Shown here piece after piece: positions 36,484 to 45,892 of a DNA stretch of 58,064 bases; position 1 is the stretch's first letter; each line of letters starts with the position of its first letter. Below the pieces are notes generated by a model that saw only the letters and a program-made list of their open reading frames with translations, did no database searches and was not told where the DNA came from. The stretch is taken from contig NZ_LDRT01000001.1 in NCBI RefSeq assembly GCF_001476655.1, forward strand, positions 1 to 58,064, given 5' to 3'. Position numbers and translations under genes: made by a program. Source of the DNA: Microbacterium testaceum. Its GTDB lineage: Bacteria > Actinomycetota > Actinomycetes > Actinomycetales > Microbacteriaceae.

Positions 36484-36526
36484 GATTCGCACTCCCGCCC
36501 TCCCGGCCGAGGGCGGGGTGCGAATC
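36484..36526 (+). other. 16-bp hairpin at the 5' end of the LysM transcript
   Basis: 9-bp outer stem (36484-36492 with 36518-36526), single T bulge, 7-bp inner stem (36494-36500 with 36511-36517), 10-nt loop. It begins about where transcription should start from the promoter at 36446-36474, and ends 11 nt before the AAGGAG site. It could stabilise the mRNA, attenuate it, or separate it from the lexA side. Confidence 0.7.
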
Positions 36527-36548
36527 TCTCCCCACCAAGGAGCACATC

Positions 36549-36902
36549 ATGAGCAGCTTGTCCGTCACTCCCGCCCCCGTCACCCGCCTGCGTCTGACCG
36601 CACGTGGCCGCCGGGTCATCGCTTTCCTCGTCGCACTGCCGGTGGTCGTCGCCCTCGGTCTCGCGATCGTGGGCGGGGGCGCTGCCCTCGCCTCCGCTGA
36701 AGCGGGAGTCCCGAGTGGTTCGTTCGCCGAGATCACCGTCATGAGCGGCGAGACCCTGTGGTCGATCGCCGAAGACGTCGCTCCCCAGGCGGACCCGCGA
36801 GACGTGGTCGCCGAGATCTCCCGCCTGAACGCGCTCGATGGCGGCGTGGTCGCGGCCGGCCAGCGGATCGCCATTCCGTCCGAGTACCTCGCGGCACCCT
36901 GA
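36549..36902 (+). CDS. LysM-domain membrane protein, YneA-like (probable SOS division inhibitor)
   Basis: 117 residues: basic N-terminus, one transmembrane helix (about 23-47), short linker, and a LysM domain (ITVMSGETLWSIAEDVA...VVAEISRLNALDGGVVAAGQRIAIP). It is divergent from lexA with a LexA box on its promoter. In Bacillus subtilis the LexA-controlled, lexA-adjacent yneA codes a small LysM membrane protein that blocks division during SOS; position, size and domain fit. Function by analogy, not homology alone. AAGGAG lies 6 nt before the ATG. Confidence 0.85.
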   Translation: MSSLSVTPAPVTRLRLTARGRRVIAFLVALPVVVALGLAIVGGGAALASAEAGVPSGSFAEITVMSGETLWSIAEDVAPQADPRDVVAEISRLNALDGGVVAAGQRIAIPSEYLAAP

Positions 36903-37007
36903 CCGGGCGCGCTGGGCCGGGGCCTCGCTCAGATGCGTCGCGTGAGCCTGGGCTTCGTCCTCGTCCGGAGTCGACGGTCTCCGCGACGCGCGAGGTCGCG
37001 AGCCGCC

Positions 37008-37013
37008 TACCAT
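37008..37013 (+). promoter_or_regulatory. Leaderless -10 box of hisC
   Basis: TACCAT, 7 nt, then GTG 37021. Confidence 0.45.
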
Positions 37014-37020
37014 TGGTGGG

Positions 37021-38106
37021 GTGACTGTGCGCCTCGATGACCTGCCTCTTCGTGACGACCTGCGGGGGATGACCCCCTATGGTGCCCCGCAGGCGGCCCT
37101 CCCGGTGGCTCTGAACGTGAACGAGAACACGCATCCCGTTCCGTCCGAGGTTGCCGACGACATCCTCGATGCCGTTGCTCGAGTTCTGCGCGACGTCAAC
37201 CGCTACCCCGATCGCGAGTTCACGGGGCTCCGCGAGGCCTTCGCCGGGTACCTCGGGCACGGTCTCGCCCCCGAGCAGATCTGGGCGGCGAACGGCTCGA
37301 ACGAAGTCCTGCAGCACATCCTCCAAGCCTTCGGCGGTCCCGGCCGGACGGCGATGGGCTTCGCGCCGACCTACTCGATGTACCCGATCCTGACGCGCGC
37401 GACGGGCGCGGCCTGGATCGCGGGGGAGCGGGAGCACGACTTCACCCTGAGTCCCGAGTTCGCCGCCACGCAGGTGCGCGAGCGACGTCCCGACATCGTC
37501 TTCCTCTGCGCGCCGAACAACCCCACCGGGACGCCTCTTCGTCTGGATGTGGTCGAGGCGGTCTACAACGCCACCGACGGCATCGTCATCGTCGACGAGG
37601 CGTACCAGGAGTTCGCCCCCCGTGACGAGCCCTCGGCGGTCACGCTGCTGCCCGGGCGTCCTCGCCTCGTCATCTCGCGCACCATGAGCAAGGCCTTCGC
37701 GTTCGCGGGTGCGCGGGTGGGTTACCTCGCCGCCGCCCCCGCCCTCGTCGACGCCCTGCGGCTCGTGCGACTGCCGTACCACCTCAGCGCTCTCACCCAG
37801 GCGGCGGCGACGGCGGCGCTGCGCCACGCCGACACGATGCTGTCGATGGTCGACGAGATCGTCGCGCAGCGCGACCGCATCTCGGCGACCGTGTCCGCCC
37901 TCGGATACTCCGCGCACGAGTCCTGGACGAACTTCGTCCTGTTCGGCAGCGTCGACGACCCCGCTGCGACGTGGCAGGCGCTCTACGACCGCGGTGTCCT
38001 GATCCGCGACGTCGGCATCGCGCACCACCTGCGCGTGACGGCGGGCACCGCCGACGAGACCACCGCGTTCCTCGACGCTCTCGCCTCGGTAGGATCGCGA
38101 ACATGA
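37021..38106 (+). CDS. hisC: Histidinol-phosphate aminotransferase
   Basis: PLP enzyme of histidine synthesis. 361 residues, fold type [42 protein letters not shown], the PLP-binding Asp in VDEAYQEFA and the Schiff-base Lys in [20 protein letters not shown] 37021 follows the TACCAT box. Overlaps hisB by ATGA. hisD, normally upstream, is not here. Confidence 0.95.
   Translation: MTVRLDDLPLRDDLRGMTPYGAPQAALPVALNVNENTHPVPSEVADDILDAVARVLRDVNRYPDREFTGLREAFAGYLGHGLAPEQIWAANGSNEVLQHILQAFGGPGRTAMGFAPTYSMYPILTRATGAAWIAGEREHDFTLSPEFAATQVRERRPDIVFLCAPNNPTGTPLRLDVVEAVYNATDGIVIVDEAYQEFAPRDEPSAVTLLPGRPRLVISRTMSKAFAFAGARVGYLAAAPALVDALRLVRLPYHLSALTQAAATAALRHADTMLSMVDEIVAQRDRISATVSALGYSAHESWTNFVLFGSVDDPAATWQALYDRGVLIRDVGIAHHLRVTAGTADETTAFLDALASVGSRT
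38090..38095 (+). promoter_or_regulatory. Possible internal leaderless -10 box of hisB
   Basis: TAGGAT inside the hisC 3' end, 7 nt before the hisB ATG at 38103; could give extra expression of hisB onward. Confidence 0.3.
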
Positions 38107-38717
38107 CCGGCCCCGCCACGCCCCGCACCGCCTCGATCGCCCGCGAGACGAGTGAATCGCGTATCGAGCTCGAGCTCGATCTCGATGGCCGCGGGGCGAG
38201 TGACATCCAGACCACGGTCCCGTTCTTCGACCACATGCTCACGGCGTTCGCGAAGCACTCGCTGACCGACCTTCGGGTACGGGCGACCGGTGACACCCAC
38301 ATCGATGCTCACCACACGGTCGAGGACACCTCGATCGTGCTGGGCCAGGCCATTCGTCAGGCGCTCGGCGACAAGTCGGGCATCGCGCGCTACGGCGACG
38401 CCCTCGTGCCGCTCGACGAGGCGCTCGCCCAGGCCGTGGTGGACATCAGCGGGCGTCCCTACCTCGTTCACACGGGGGAGCCGGCCGGGTTCGAGCACCA
38501 CCTCATCGGTGGCCACTTCACCGGCTCGCTGGTGCGCCACTCCTTCGAGGCGATCTCGATCCACGCCGGCTTGACCGTGCACGTTCGCGTGCTCGGCGGG
38601 CGCGACCCGCACCACATCGCCGAGGCCGAGTACAAGGCTCTCGCGCGGGCGTTCCGCCAGGCCAAGGCCCTCGACCCGCTCGTCGACGGCATCCCCAGCA
38701 CCAAGGGCGCCCTGTGA
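38103..38717 (+). CDS. hisB: Imidazoleglycerol-phosphate dehydratase
   Basis: 204-residue monofunctional HisB. Metal-binding motifs [16 protein letters not shown] and [17 protein letters not shown], plus [13 protein letters not shown] at the start of the fold. Overlaps hisC (ATGA) and hisH (GTGA), so coupled translation. Confidence 0.96.
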   Translation: MTGPATPRTASIARETSESRIELELDLDGRGASDIQTTVPFFDHMLTAFAKHSLTDLRVRATGDTHIDAHHTVEDTSIVLGQAIRQALGDKSGIARYGDALVPLDEALAQAVVDISGRPYLVHTGEPAGFEHHLIGGHFTGSLVRHSFEAISIHAGLTVHVRVLGGRDPHHIAEAEYKALARAFRQAKALDPLVDGIPSTKGAL

Positions 38718-39364
38718 CACGTCAACCCGTCGTCGCGGTCCTCGATTACGGCTCGGGCAACGTCCACTCGGCCGTCAAGGCGCTCATCGAGGCCGGTGCC
38801 GACGCGCGCCTCACCTCCGACCGGTCCTTGTTGCTCGATGCCGACGGTCTGCTCGTCCCCGGTGTCGGCGCGTACAGCGCGGTGATGGGGGCCCTGAACG
38901 ACAGCAGGGGAGGCGAGATCATCGATCGCCGTCTCGCCGGTGGTCGCCCGGTGCTCGGGATCTGCGTGGGCATGCAGGTGATGTTCGAGCGCGGTATCGA
39001 GCGGGGCGCCGACACGGAGGGGCTCGGCGAATGGCCGGGCACCGTCGCAGAGCTCGAAGCCCCGGTGCTCCCGCACATGGGGTGGAACACCGTGGCATCC
39101 GGATCCGGATCGCGTCTGTTCGACGGGATCGAGAACGAACGCTTCTACTTCGTGCACTCGTACGCGGCTCAGGAGTGGTCTCTCGAGGTCACGCCCCCGT
39201 TCCCCGAGCCCGTGCTGACGTGGTGCACCTACGGGGCGCCGTTCCTGGCGGCCGTCGAGAACGGTCCGCTGTCGGCGACGCAGTTCCATCCCGAGAAGTC
39301 GGGCGAAGCCGGCATCCGACTCCTGGCCAATTGGATCGACGGGCTGCGCACGACTACTGTGTGA
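38714..39364 (+). CDS. hisH: Imidazole glycerol phosphate synthase glutaminase subunit
   Basis: 216 residues; class I glutamine amidotransferase giving ammonia to HisF. Nucleophile Cys in [12 protein letters not shown], oxyanion PGVGAYS, His/Glu in [13 protein letters not shown]. Begins with GTG overlapping hisB. hisF is not in the window: the next genes are hisA/priA and an unrelated gene. Confidence 0.95.
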   Translation: MTRQPVVAVLDYGSGNVHSAVKALIEAGADARLTSDRSLLLDADGLLVPGVGAYSAVMGALNDSRGGEIIDRRLAGGRPVLGICVGMQVMFERGIERGADTEGLGEWPGTVAELEAPVLPHMGWNTVASGSGSRLFDGIENERFYFVHSYAAQEWSLEVTPPFPEPVLTWCTYGAPFLAAVENGPLSATQFHPEKSGEAGIRLLANWIDGLRTTTV

Positions 39365-39410
39365 CCTCGTGCCCCGGCTCGGCGAGATGCGCCGAGGGGC
39401 CCGAGGAGCC

Positions 39411-40157
39411 ATGAACGATTTCGCGTCCACGCCCGAACTTGTGCTGCTTCCGGCGGTCGATGTCGCCGACGGCAAGGCCGTCCGTCTGACCCAGGGGGAG
39501 GCGGGCACCGAGACGAGCTACGGCGATCCCGTCGACGCGGCGGCGGACTTCGCCCGCCAGGGCGCCCAGTGGATCCATCTCGTGGACCTGGATGCCGCCT
39601 TCGGCCGCGGCAGCAACGCGAACGTGATGCGCAAGGTCATCAAGCAGGTCAAGGGCGTGCAGGTGGAGCTCTCCGGCGGCATCCGCGACGACCGTTCGCT
39701 CGAGGCCGCTCTCGAGAGCGGCGCGAGCCGCATCAACCTGGGCACCGCGGCGCTCGAGAACCCGGAGTGGGCCGCCGACGTCATCAACCGCTACGGCGAG
39801 GCGATCGCGGTCGGGCTCGACGTGCGTGGCACGACGCTCGCCGCCCGCGGCTGGACCCGTGACGGCGGCGACCTGTGGACCGTGCTCGAGCGTCTCGAAG
39901 ACGCCGGATGCAGCCGCTACGTCGTCACCGACGTCACGAAGGACGGCACGCTCCGCGGCCCCAACATCGAGCTGCTGCGCGAGATGACCCAGCGCACCCC
40001 CAAGCCGATCGTCGCCTCCGGCGGTGTCTCGAGCCTCGACGACATCGCGGCTCTGCGCGAACTCGTGCCCCTGGGTGTCGAGGGTGCGATCGTCGGCAAG
40101 GCGCTCTATGCGGGCCAGTTCACGCTGGCCGAGGCCCTGGATGTCGCCGGACACTGA
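39411..40157 (+). CDS. priA: Phosphoribosyl isomerase A (HisA/PriA)
   Basis: 248-residue TIM barrel for the ProFAR isomerase step of histidine synthesis. [15 protein letters not shown] carries the N-terminal catalytic Asp; [36 protein letters not shown] (second Asp) and ASGGVSS follow. Many actinobacteria lack trpF and use this protein (PriA) for both His and Trp; no trpF is seen here but the window is small. ATG 39411 has GAGGAG upstream; an earlier GTG 39369 with a TACTGT box 8 nt before it is an alternative. Confidence 0.93.
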   Translation: MNDFASTPELVLLPAVDVADGKAVRLTQGEAGTETSYGDPVDAAADFARQGAQWIHLVDLDAAFGRGSNANVMRKVIKQVKGVQVELSGGIRDDRSLEAALESGASRINLGTAALENPEWAADVINRYGEAIAVGLDVRGTTLAARGWTRDGGDLWTVLERLEDAGCSRYVVTDVTKDGTLRGPNIELLREMTQRTPKPIVASGGVSSLDDIAALRELVPLGVEGAIVGKALYAGQFTLAEALDVAGH

Positions 40158-40974
40158 CGATCCGAGCGGTCACGGCTCCGGCGGGCATGGCTCCGCCCAC
40201 CGCGGCGCTGCCCACCACGGCGCGGACTCGGCCGGTGTGCCCTGGGAGGGGCGCAGCTTCGAGCCCAATCCCCACTCGGGCGACGACGGCTCCGCCGACC
40301 CGGCCCTGCTCGCAGCGCTCCTCGCGTTCCGTTCGGGTGCCGGCGATGCGCGCGCGGTCGTCGACGCCTACCGTGACGCCCGGCTGCTGATCCCCCTCGT
40401 CGCGGAGAAGGGCGATCACGGCATCGGCGCCCACGGCCTCGAGGTCGACAAGACGCAGGAGCTGTCCATCGTCACGGTGGCCGCCCCCGACGGGCGCAAG
40501 GTCCTGCCGGTGTTCACGTCGGTGACGGCTTTGCAGACGTGGGATGCCGCGGCGCGCCCGGTACCCGCCGACGGGCGCCGCACGGCGCTGGCCGCGGCAT
40601 CCGAAGACACCGAACTCGTCGTGATCGACCCCGCGTCCGAGACGGAGTTCGTGCTCCGGCGTCCCGCGGTCTGGGCGATCGCGCAGGGCGAGCCCTGGGA
40701 GCCGGCGCACACGTCGCCGACGATCTTCACCGGGCTGCAGGAGAGCATCTCCGGTGAACTCGCGGTGCTCGACCTCGCTGTCGAGTCCGGCGACCCCACC
40801 GGCCGTCTGCGCGGTCCCGAACTGGTGGTGCACCTCCAGCTGATGTCGGGGCTGGAGCAGGAGGAATTGGATGCCGTGCTCGCCCGCCTCGCGCGCCGAT
40901 GGTCGGCCGACGACCGCATCGCGGTTCTCGTCGACTCCCTGACGGTGAAGCTGCACCGCAGCACCGACGCCTGA
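40141..40974 (+). CDS. SseB family protein
   Basis: 277 residues. His/Gly-rich N-terminal 25 residues ([18 protein letters not shown]), then an SseB N-terminal-like domain ([12 protein letters not shown].....[27 protein letters not shown]) and a second, SseB C-terminal-like part. Overlaps the end of hisA by 17 nt. This gene regularly follows hisA in Microbacteriaceae as I recall. Function unknown; the His-rich tail could bind metal. Confidence 0.8.
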   Translation: MSPDTDDPSGHGSGGHGSAHRGAAHHGADSAGVPWEGRSFEPNPHSGDDGSADPALLAALLAFRSGAGDARAVVDAYRDARLLIPLVAEKGDHGIGAHGLEVDKTQELSIVTVAAPDGRKVLPVFTSVTALQTWDAAARPVPADGRRTALAAASEDTELVVIDPASETEFVLRRPAVWAIAQGEPWEPAHTSPTIFTGLQESISGELAVLDLAVESGDPTGRLRGPELVVHLQLMSGLEQEELDAVLARLARRWSADDRIAVLVDSLTVKLHRSTDA

Positions 40975-41000
40975 GCATCGCTCTCTCGCTCGACGTCACC

Positions 41001-41071
41001 AGAACAGGGGATGCCACGGCAACAGGCCGTTTCGCGCTCGATCGTCCTGTTCTCGTGGCATCCCCTGTTCT
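41001..41071. repeat. 18-bp perfect inverted repeat with inner 6-bp stem
   Basis: Arms 41001-41018 (agaacaggggatgccacg) and 41054-41071 are exact inverses. Inside, aacagg (41021-41026) pairs with cctgtt (41046-41051). It lies between two convergent genes, so it could be a bidirectional terminator; its length and the shared motif also fit a REP-like mobile palindrome. Confidence 0.85.
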
Positions 41072-41109
41072 CATGACAGGCCCGGAGCCGGTACCCCAGA
41101 ACGAGCGCT

Positions 41110-41535
41110 TTACGTGACGGGACCCGTCCACTTCTCGCCGGGCCCCTTGCCGATCGGGTCCTGGATGGTCGAGGCCTCGCGGAAGGCGAGCTGCAGGGAG
41201 CGCAAGCCGTCGCGGAGCGATCGTGCGTGCATGTCGCTGATCTCGGGTGCTCCCGCGGTGATGAGGCCGGCGAGGGCGTTGATGAGCTTGCGGGCCTCGT
41301 CGAGATCGAGCTGATGCTGCGGGTCGTCGGCCAGTCCGGTCTTCACGGCCGCGGCGCTCATGAGGTGCACGGCGGCGGTCGTGATGACCTCGACGGCGGG
41401 CACATCGGCGATGTCGCGGGTGGCGGAGGAGGCGGCGCGCTCCTGCTCCTCCCAGCGGGCGAGACGCTCGTCTTCGGCTCCGTGGCGGTGCGCGGGGCGG
41501 TCGTCGGCGGGCTGGTCGGAGGGGATCGTGTCCAC
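41110..41535 (-). CDS. DUF1844 protein
   Basis: 141 residues with an acidic N-terminus and a DUF1844 core ([24 protein letters not shown].....[15 protein letters not shown]). Members occur next to infC in actinobacteria on the opposite strand, as here. GTG 41535 start. Function unknown. Confidence 0.88.
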   Translation of the reverse strand: MDTIPSDQPADDRPAHRHGAEDERLARWEEQERAASSATRDIADVPAVEVITTAAVHLMSAAAVKTGLADDPQHQLDLDEARKLINALAGLITAGAPEISDMHARSLRDGLRSLQLAFREASTIQDPIGKGPGEKWTGPVT

Positions 41536-41549
41536 GTGAATCTCTCTGC

Positions 41550-41555
41550 TAGACT
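41550..41555 (+). promoter_or_regulatory. infC operon -10 box
   Basis: TAGACT about 225 nt before infC, defining a long leader. Confidence 0.5.
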
Positions 41556-41681
41556 ATGGCGGGCTTCGGAGTGTCTCACTCCGTACGAAAGAGGATCACA
41601 TCCCACCCGCGCTTGCCGCTCCAGGCTACCGGGTTCCCGCACTCCGCTCCGTTTCGCACGGGGTCGTCTGGGTGCAGAAGC

Positions 41682-41776
41682 CGGTGCTGACAGCACCGTG
41701 CCGGGTGGCGTGTGTACTCCTCTTCGCCCGCGATTTGACCGAATCGCGGCGGCCACCACCCGCACACAAGAGGAGT
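41682..41776 (+). promoter_or_regulatory. Structured infC leader that can sequester the Shine-Dalgarno site
   Basis: Three elements. A 7-bp hairpin at 41682-41698. A 9-nt anti-SD ACTCCTCTT (41716-41724) exactly complementary to AAGAGGAGT (41768-41776), which contains the infC SD. An 8-bp hairpin (41728-41735 with 41742-41749) nested between them. Closed, the outer helix hides the SD; this suggests autoregulation by IF3 or L20, as in other bacteria, but with a leader I cannot assign to a known class. Confidence 0.65.
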
Positions 41777-41781
41777 TCCGC

Positions 41782-42408
41782 ATCAGCGATCCCCGCACCA
41801 ACGAGCGCATCCGAGTCCCGGAGGTCCGTCTCGTCGGACCCAACGGCGAGCAGGTCGGCATCGTCCGAATCGAAGCTGCGCTGCGCCTGGCCCAGGAAGC
41901 GGACCTCGACCTGGTCGAGGTTGCGCCGAGCTCGAAGCCTCCCGTGGTCAAGATCATGGATTACGGCAAGTTCAAGTACGAGGCCGCTCAGAAGGCCAAG
42001 GAAACGCGCCGTAACCAGGCCAACACCGTCCTCAAAGAGGTCCGGTTCCGCCTGAAGATCGAGGCTCACGACTACATCACCAAGCTCAAGCGCGCCGAGG
42101 GATTCCTCCAGGCGGGCGACAAGGTGAAGGCCATGATCCTGTTCCGCGGTCGCGAGCAGTCGCGCCCCGAGCAGGGTGTGCGCCTGCTCCGCAAGTTCGC
42201 GGAAGACGTGGCCGAGTTCGGCACCGTCGAGTCGAACCCCACGATCGACGGCCGCAACATGGTGATGGTGGTCGCCCCGCACAAGAACAAGTCCGAGGTC
42301 AAGACCGAGCAGAACGCGCAGCGCGCGGCGAACCGTGAGGCGGCGCGCAGCGCGTCTCGCGGTGAGGCGGCCTCGGAAGAAACGCCCACCTCGGCCCCCG
42401 CCGAGTAA
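41782..42408 (+). CDS. infC: Translation initiation factor IF-3, ATC start codon
   Basis: 208 residues. N-domain [28 protein letters not shown] and C-domain ([39 protein letters not shown]) match IF3, with an Ala/Glu tail of about 30 residues. The start is ATC 41782: AGGAG lies 6 nt upstream and homology begins there. No ATG, GTG or TTG lies in frame between the SD and the homologous region. Non-canonical AUU/AUC starts underlie IF3 autoregulation in E. coli and relatives, so the same is likely here. rpmI and rplT follow. Confidence 0.93.
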   Translation: MSDPRTNERIRVPEVRLVGPNGEQVGIVRIEAALRLAQEADLDLVEVAPSSKPPVVKIMDYGKFKYEAAQKAKETRRNQANTVLKEVRFRLKIEAHDYITKLKRAEGFLQAGDKVKAMILFRGREQSRPEQGVRLLRKFAEDVAEFGTVESNPTIDGRNMVMVVAPHKNKSEVKTEQNAQRAANREAARSASRGEAASEETPTSAPAE

Positions 42409-42456
42409 AGCTCCCCAGACTCCCGCTCCGTCGGGAACCCCAACGAAGGAAGACAG

Positions 42457-42651
42457 ATGCCGAAGCAGAAGACCCACTCGGGCGCCAAGAAGCGCTTCAA
42501 GCTGACCGGTAGCGGCAAGCTCATGAAGCAGCAGGCCGGCATGCGCCACAACCTCGAAGGCAAGGCCTCGAAGCGCACCCGCCGTCTGAACCAGGAGCAG
42601 GTCCTGGCCAAGGGTGACTCGAAGGTCGCCAAGAAGCTCCTCGGTCTCTGA
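42457..42651 (+). CDS. rpmI: 50S ribosomal protein L35
   Basis: 64 residues, [20 protein letters not shown]... with the basic bL35 pattern. GAAGGAAG precedes the ATG. Second gene of infC-rpmI-rplT. Confidence 0.98.
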   Translation: MPKQKTHSGAKKRFKLTGSGKLMKQQAGMRHNLEGKASKRTRRLNQEQVLAKGDSKVAKKLLGL

Positions 42652-42680
42652 GCGCCGACGCACGTTAGGAAGAAACAGAA

Positions 42681-43064
42681 ATGGCTAGAGTCAAGCGGGC
42701 CGTAAACGCCCACAAGAAGCGTCGCGTCATCCTCGAGCGCGCCTCCGGTTACCGCGGTCAGCGTTCGCGCCTGTACCGCAAGGCCAAGGAGCAGGTCACC
42801 CACTCCCTCGTCTACGCGTACCGCGACCGTCGCAAGCGCAAGGGCGACTTCCGTCGTCTGTGGATCCAGCGCATCAACGCGGCATCCCGTCAGAACGGCC
42901 TCACGTACAACCGCTTCATCCAGGGCCTCGGCCTCGCGGGTGTGCAGGTCGACCGTCGCATGCTCGCCGAGCTCGCCGTGAACGAGCCCGCCGTGTTCGC
43001 CTCGCTGGTCCAGACCGCGAAGGCGGCGCTGCCCAGCGACGTCAACGCTCCGAAGTCCGCGTAA
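42681..43064 (+). CDS. rplT: 50S ribosomal protein L20
   Basis: 127 residues; bL20 starts [18 protein letters not shown] and has the [16 protein letters not shown] and [13 protein letters not shown] segments. L20 is the autoregulator of the operon in E. coli and Bacillus. Followed by a strong terminator. Confidence 0.98.
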   Translation: MARVKRAVNAHKKRRVILERASGYRGQRSRLYRKAKEQVTHSLVYAYRDRRKRKGDFRRLWIQRINAASRQNGLTYNRFIQGLGLAGVQVDRRMLAELAVNEPAVFASLVQTAKAALPSDVNAPKSA

Positions 43065-43079
43065 GTCGCGACTTCTCCC

Positions 43080-43113
43080 GGAACGGGCGTCCTCTTCGGA
43101 GGGCGCCCGTTCC
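43080..43113 (+). terminator. Terminator after rplT
   Basis: 15-nt arms 43080-43094 and 43099-43113 with one G-U and a TTCG loop; no long U-tract. Confidence 0.75.
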
Positions 43114-43156
43114 GTCGTTCGTGCGCGGCATCCCCGGCTCCATGCCCTCAGCGCCA

Positions 43157-43162
43157 TACACT
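43157..43162 (+). promoter_or_regulatory. Leaderless -10 box of trmH-type gene
   Basis: TACACT, 6 nt, then GTG 43169. Confidence 0.5.
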
Positions 43163-43168
43163 GGTCAC

Positions 43169-43966
43169 GTGCTGGAGAACCCCCGTTCGCCGCGGGTGCG
43201 CGCCGTGGCCAAGCTCAGCAAACGCGCCGCCCGTCAAGAGACCGGCCTGTTCCTCCTCGAGGGTCCGCAGGCCGCGCGCGAAGCTCTGGCGTGGGCACCG
43301 GAGACCGTTCTCGAGCTCTACGCGACGCCGACGGCTCTCGAGAAGCACACCGACGTTCGCGACGCCGCCGAGCAGGCCGGCGTCGATCTGCAGTACACGA
43401 CCGAAGCGGTCCTGGATGCCATGGCTGACACGGTCACGCCGCAGGGCATCGTCGCGGTGGCCCGGCAGGCGCCGTCCGCGTTGAAGGACGTCCTCGCGGG
43501 CAGTCCTCGCCTCATCGCGATCTGCGAGGAGGTGCGGGATCCCGGCAATCTCGGCACGATCATCCGCGCCGCTGACGCGGCCGGCGCCGATGCGGTCGTC
43601 CTCACGGGGCGAACCGTCGACCCGTACAACCCGAAGGTCGTCCGCTCGACGACAGGGTCGCTCTTCCACGTTCCGGTGGCCGTCGATCTCGAGCTCGCCG
43701 ACGTCGTCGCCCGCGCGCACGAAGCCGGACTCCGCGTGGTCGCCGCCGATGTCGACGGCGATGACTTCCTGGCATCCCGAGATCTTCTCTCCGAGCCGAC
43801 GGCGTGGCTCTTCGGCAACGAGGCGCGGGGGCTCGACGAGACGGCGCTCGCTCACGCGGACCTCTCGTTGCGCCTGCCGATCTTCGGGCGCGCCGAGTCG
43901 CTGAACCTCGCCACCGCGGCGAGCGTGTGCCTCTACGAGACGGCTTTCGCGCAGCGCGCGCGATAG
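43169..43966 (+). CDS. TrmH family RNA methyltransferase (SpoU type)
   Basis: 265 residues: an N-terminal RNA-binding-like substrate domain ([31 protein letters not shown]) and a C-terminal SPOUT knot with motif 1 [27 protein letters not shown], motif 2 [11 protein letters not shown] and motif 3 [22 protein letters not shown]. These 2'-O-methylate rRNA or tRNA. GTG 43169 follows the -10 box. The gene is a usual neighbour of rplT in actinobacteria; target nucleotide unknown. Confidence 0.93.
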   Translation: MLENPRSPRVRAVAKLSKRAARQETGLFLLEGPQAAREALAWAPETVLELYATPTALEKHTDVRDAAEQAGVDLQYTTEAVLDAMADTVTPQGIVAVARQAPSALKDVLAGSPRLIAICEEVRDPGNLGTIIRAADAAGADAVVLTGRTVDPYNPKVVRSTTGSLFHVPVAVDLELADVVARAHEAGLRVVAADVDGDDFLASRDLLSEPTAWLFGNEARGLDETALAHADLSLRLPIFGRAESLNLATAASVCLYETAFAQRAR

Positions 43967-44028
43967 ATCTGCTGTTACAGAACGGTTAAGGCGTGCGCCG
44001 GAATGTGGTCGCTTGCACAACATCCTCA

Positions 44029-44034
44029 TAGGGT
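44029..44034 (+). promoter_or_regulatory. Leaderless -10 box of gluA
   Basis: TAGGGT, 6 nt, then ATG 44041. Confidence 0.5.
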
Positions 44035-44040
44035 GAACGC

Positions 44041-44802
44041 ATGGCATCCGTTCCCCCGGCGGGCTCCGAGCCCCTTGTCGTCGTCTCCGATGTGCAGAAG
44101 CACTACGGCCAGTTCCAGGCGCTCACAGATATCAACCTGACCGTCGACCGCGGAGAGGTCGTGGTCGTCATCGGCCCGTCCGGCTCCGGGAAGTCGACGC
44201 TCTGCCGCACCATCAACCGTCTCGAGACCATTACGAGCGGCTCCATCACGATCGACGGCAAGGAGCTTCCCAAAGAGGGGAAGGGCCTGGCCGAACTGCG
44301 TGCCGACGTCGGCATGGTCTTCCAGTCGTTCAACCTCTTCGCGCATCTGACGATCCTCGAGAACGTCACGCTGGGTCCGATCAAGGTCCGCAAGCTCAAG
44401 AAGGCGGATGCCGAGAAAGAGGCGCGCGCGTTGCTTGAGCGCGTGGGCGTCGGGCACCAGGCCGACAAGCTCCCTGCCCAGCTCTCGGGTGGTCAGCAGC
44501 AGCGCGTGGCGATCGCCCGCGCTCTCGCGATGAAGCCCAAGGTCATGCTGTTCGACGAGCCGACCTCGGCCCTCGACCCCGAGATGATCAACGAGGTGCT
44601 CGACGTGATGGTCGGTCTCGCCAAAGACGGCATGACCATGATCGTCGTCACCCATGAGATGGGCTTCGCCCGCAAGGCGGCGAACCGTGTGGTCTTCATG
44701 GCCGACGGCCAGATCGTCGAGCAGGCCGCTCCCGAGCAGTTCTTCACGCACCCGGAATCGGATCGTGCCAAGGACTTCCTCTCAAAGCTGATCACGCACT
44801 GA
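44041..44802 (+). CDS. gluA: Amino acid (glutamate-type) ABC transporter ATP-binding protein
   Basis: 253 residues: Walker [16 protein letters not shown]-loop [17 protein letters not shown], signature [16 protein letters not shown], Walker [14 protein letters not shown]-loop [10 protein letters not shown]. The GlnQ/GluA pattern ([13 protein letters not shown]) marks the polar amino acid uptake family. First of four genes A-B-C-D, the same order as gluABCD of Corynebacterium glutamicum. Confidence 0.93.
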   Translation: MASVPPAGSEPLVVVSDVQKHYGQFQALTDINLTVDRGEVVVVIGPSGSGKSTLCRTINRLETITSGSITIDGKELPKEGKGLAELRADVGMVFQSFNLFAHLTILENVTLGPIKVRKLKKADAEKEARALLERVGVGHQADKLPAQLSGGQQQRVAIARALAMKPKVMLFDEPTSALDPEMINEVLDVMVGLAKDGMTMIVVTHEMGFARKAANRVVFMADGQIVEQAAPEQFFTHPESDRAKDFLSKLITH

Positions 44803-44920
44803 TCTGAGAAGGCGACGAACACGGTGGTTCGCTCGCCCCCTCGCGTCACCCCCCCGGCCGACCCGAACGTGCCGTCATCGACCCTTATCCGCACAGCACA
44901 CGTAACCAAGGAGACAGCAC

Positions 44921-45823
44921 ATGCGTAAAACACGTACTCTCACCGGCCTCGGCATCCTCGCCGCAGGGCTCCTCGCCCTGACGGCCTGCAACAGCGGCAC
45001 CCCCGGTGCCCCCGACGCCGGGTCCGGCGGCGGCTCCGACTCGACGCAGCTCTGGGAGGTCGCCTCCGGCGTCTCGCTCGACGGCAGCCCCACGTACGAC
45101 CGCATGGTCTCGGCCGACAAGGTCGTCGTCGGTGTGAAGGAAGACCAGCCCGGCCTCGGCTTCAAGGACCCCATCAGCGGTGAGCGCGGCGGGTTCGACG
45201 TCGAGATCTCGCAGTGGATCGCGGCCTCGCTCGGCTTCGACGCCGACAAGATCGAGTACAAGACGATCCCCTCCGCCAACCGCGAGCAGGAGCTGGTCAA
45301 CGGGAACATCGACTACTACGTCGGCACGTACTCGATCACCGACAAGCGCAAGGCGCAGATCGACTTCGCCGGCCCGTACCTCATCACGGGCCAGGGTCTG
45401 CTCGTCGCCGCCGACAACGAGGACATCAAGGGACCGAACGACCTCGCGGGCAAGATCGTCTGCTCGGTGACCGGTTCGACGCCGCTGCAGCGCATTCGTG
45501 ACGAGTACTCGCCCGGCGACACCGTCGAGTACGACACGTACACGCAATGCCTCGAGCAGTTGCGCGCGGGTTCGGTCGACGCCGTCACCACCGACCAGGC
45601 GATCCTGGCCGGCTACGTCGCCCAGGAGCCCGAGGCCTTCAAGATCGCCGGCGACACCTTCAGCGAGGAGCGCTACGGCGTGGGCCTGCCCAAGGGCGAC
45701 ACCGTCCTGAAGGACCACATCAACACCCTCTTCAACGACGGTGGTGAGGTCTGGACCGCCCTGTTCGAGAAGAACCTCGCTCCTGCCGGCATCAAGGGCG
45801 AGCAGCCGACCGCCGACGAGTGA
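44921..45823 (+). CDS. gluB: Glutamate ABC transporter substrate-binding lipoprotein
   Basis: 300 residues. Signal peptide with lipobox ALTAC (Cys23), Gly/Ser linker, then solute-binding family 3 domain: VVVGVKEDQPGLGFKDPISGERGGFDVEISQWIA, IDYYVGTYSITDKRKAQIDFAGPYL and VTTDQAILAGYV. This pattern fits the glutamate-binding GluB group. Starts with AAGGAGA 9 nt before the ATG. Confidence 0.92.
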   Translation: MRKTRTLTGLGILAAGLLALTACNSGTPGAPDAGSGGGSDSTQLWEVASGVSLDGSPTYDRMVSADKVVVGVKEDQPGLGFKDPISGERGGFDVEISQWIAASLGFDADKIEYKTIPSANREQELVNGNIDYYVGTYSITDKRKAQIDFAGPYLITGQGLLVAADNEDIKGPNDLAGKIVCSVTGSTPLQRIRDEYSPGDTVEYDTYTQCLEQLRAGSVDAVTTDQAILAGYVAQEPEAFKIAGDTFSEERYGVGLPKGDTVLKDHINTLFNDGGEVWTALFEKNLAPAGIKGEQPTADE

Positions 45824-45892
45824 TCCCTCGGGGGCGGCGTGCCTTCACCGGCCCGCCGCCCTCGACCCCCCCCGATCAAGACAGGACCATGC

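Noticed and set aside
41227..41781. Upstream in-frame extension of infC, with possible GTG starts
   Set aside because: The SD is placed for ATC 41782 and IF3 homology begins there; the upstream part has no homology and lies in the leader and the DUF1844 gene.
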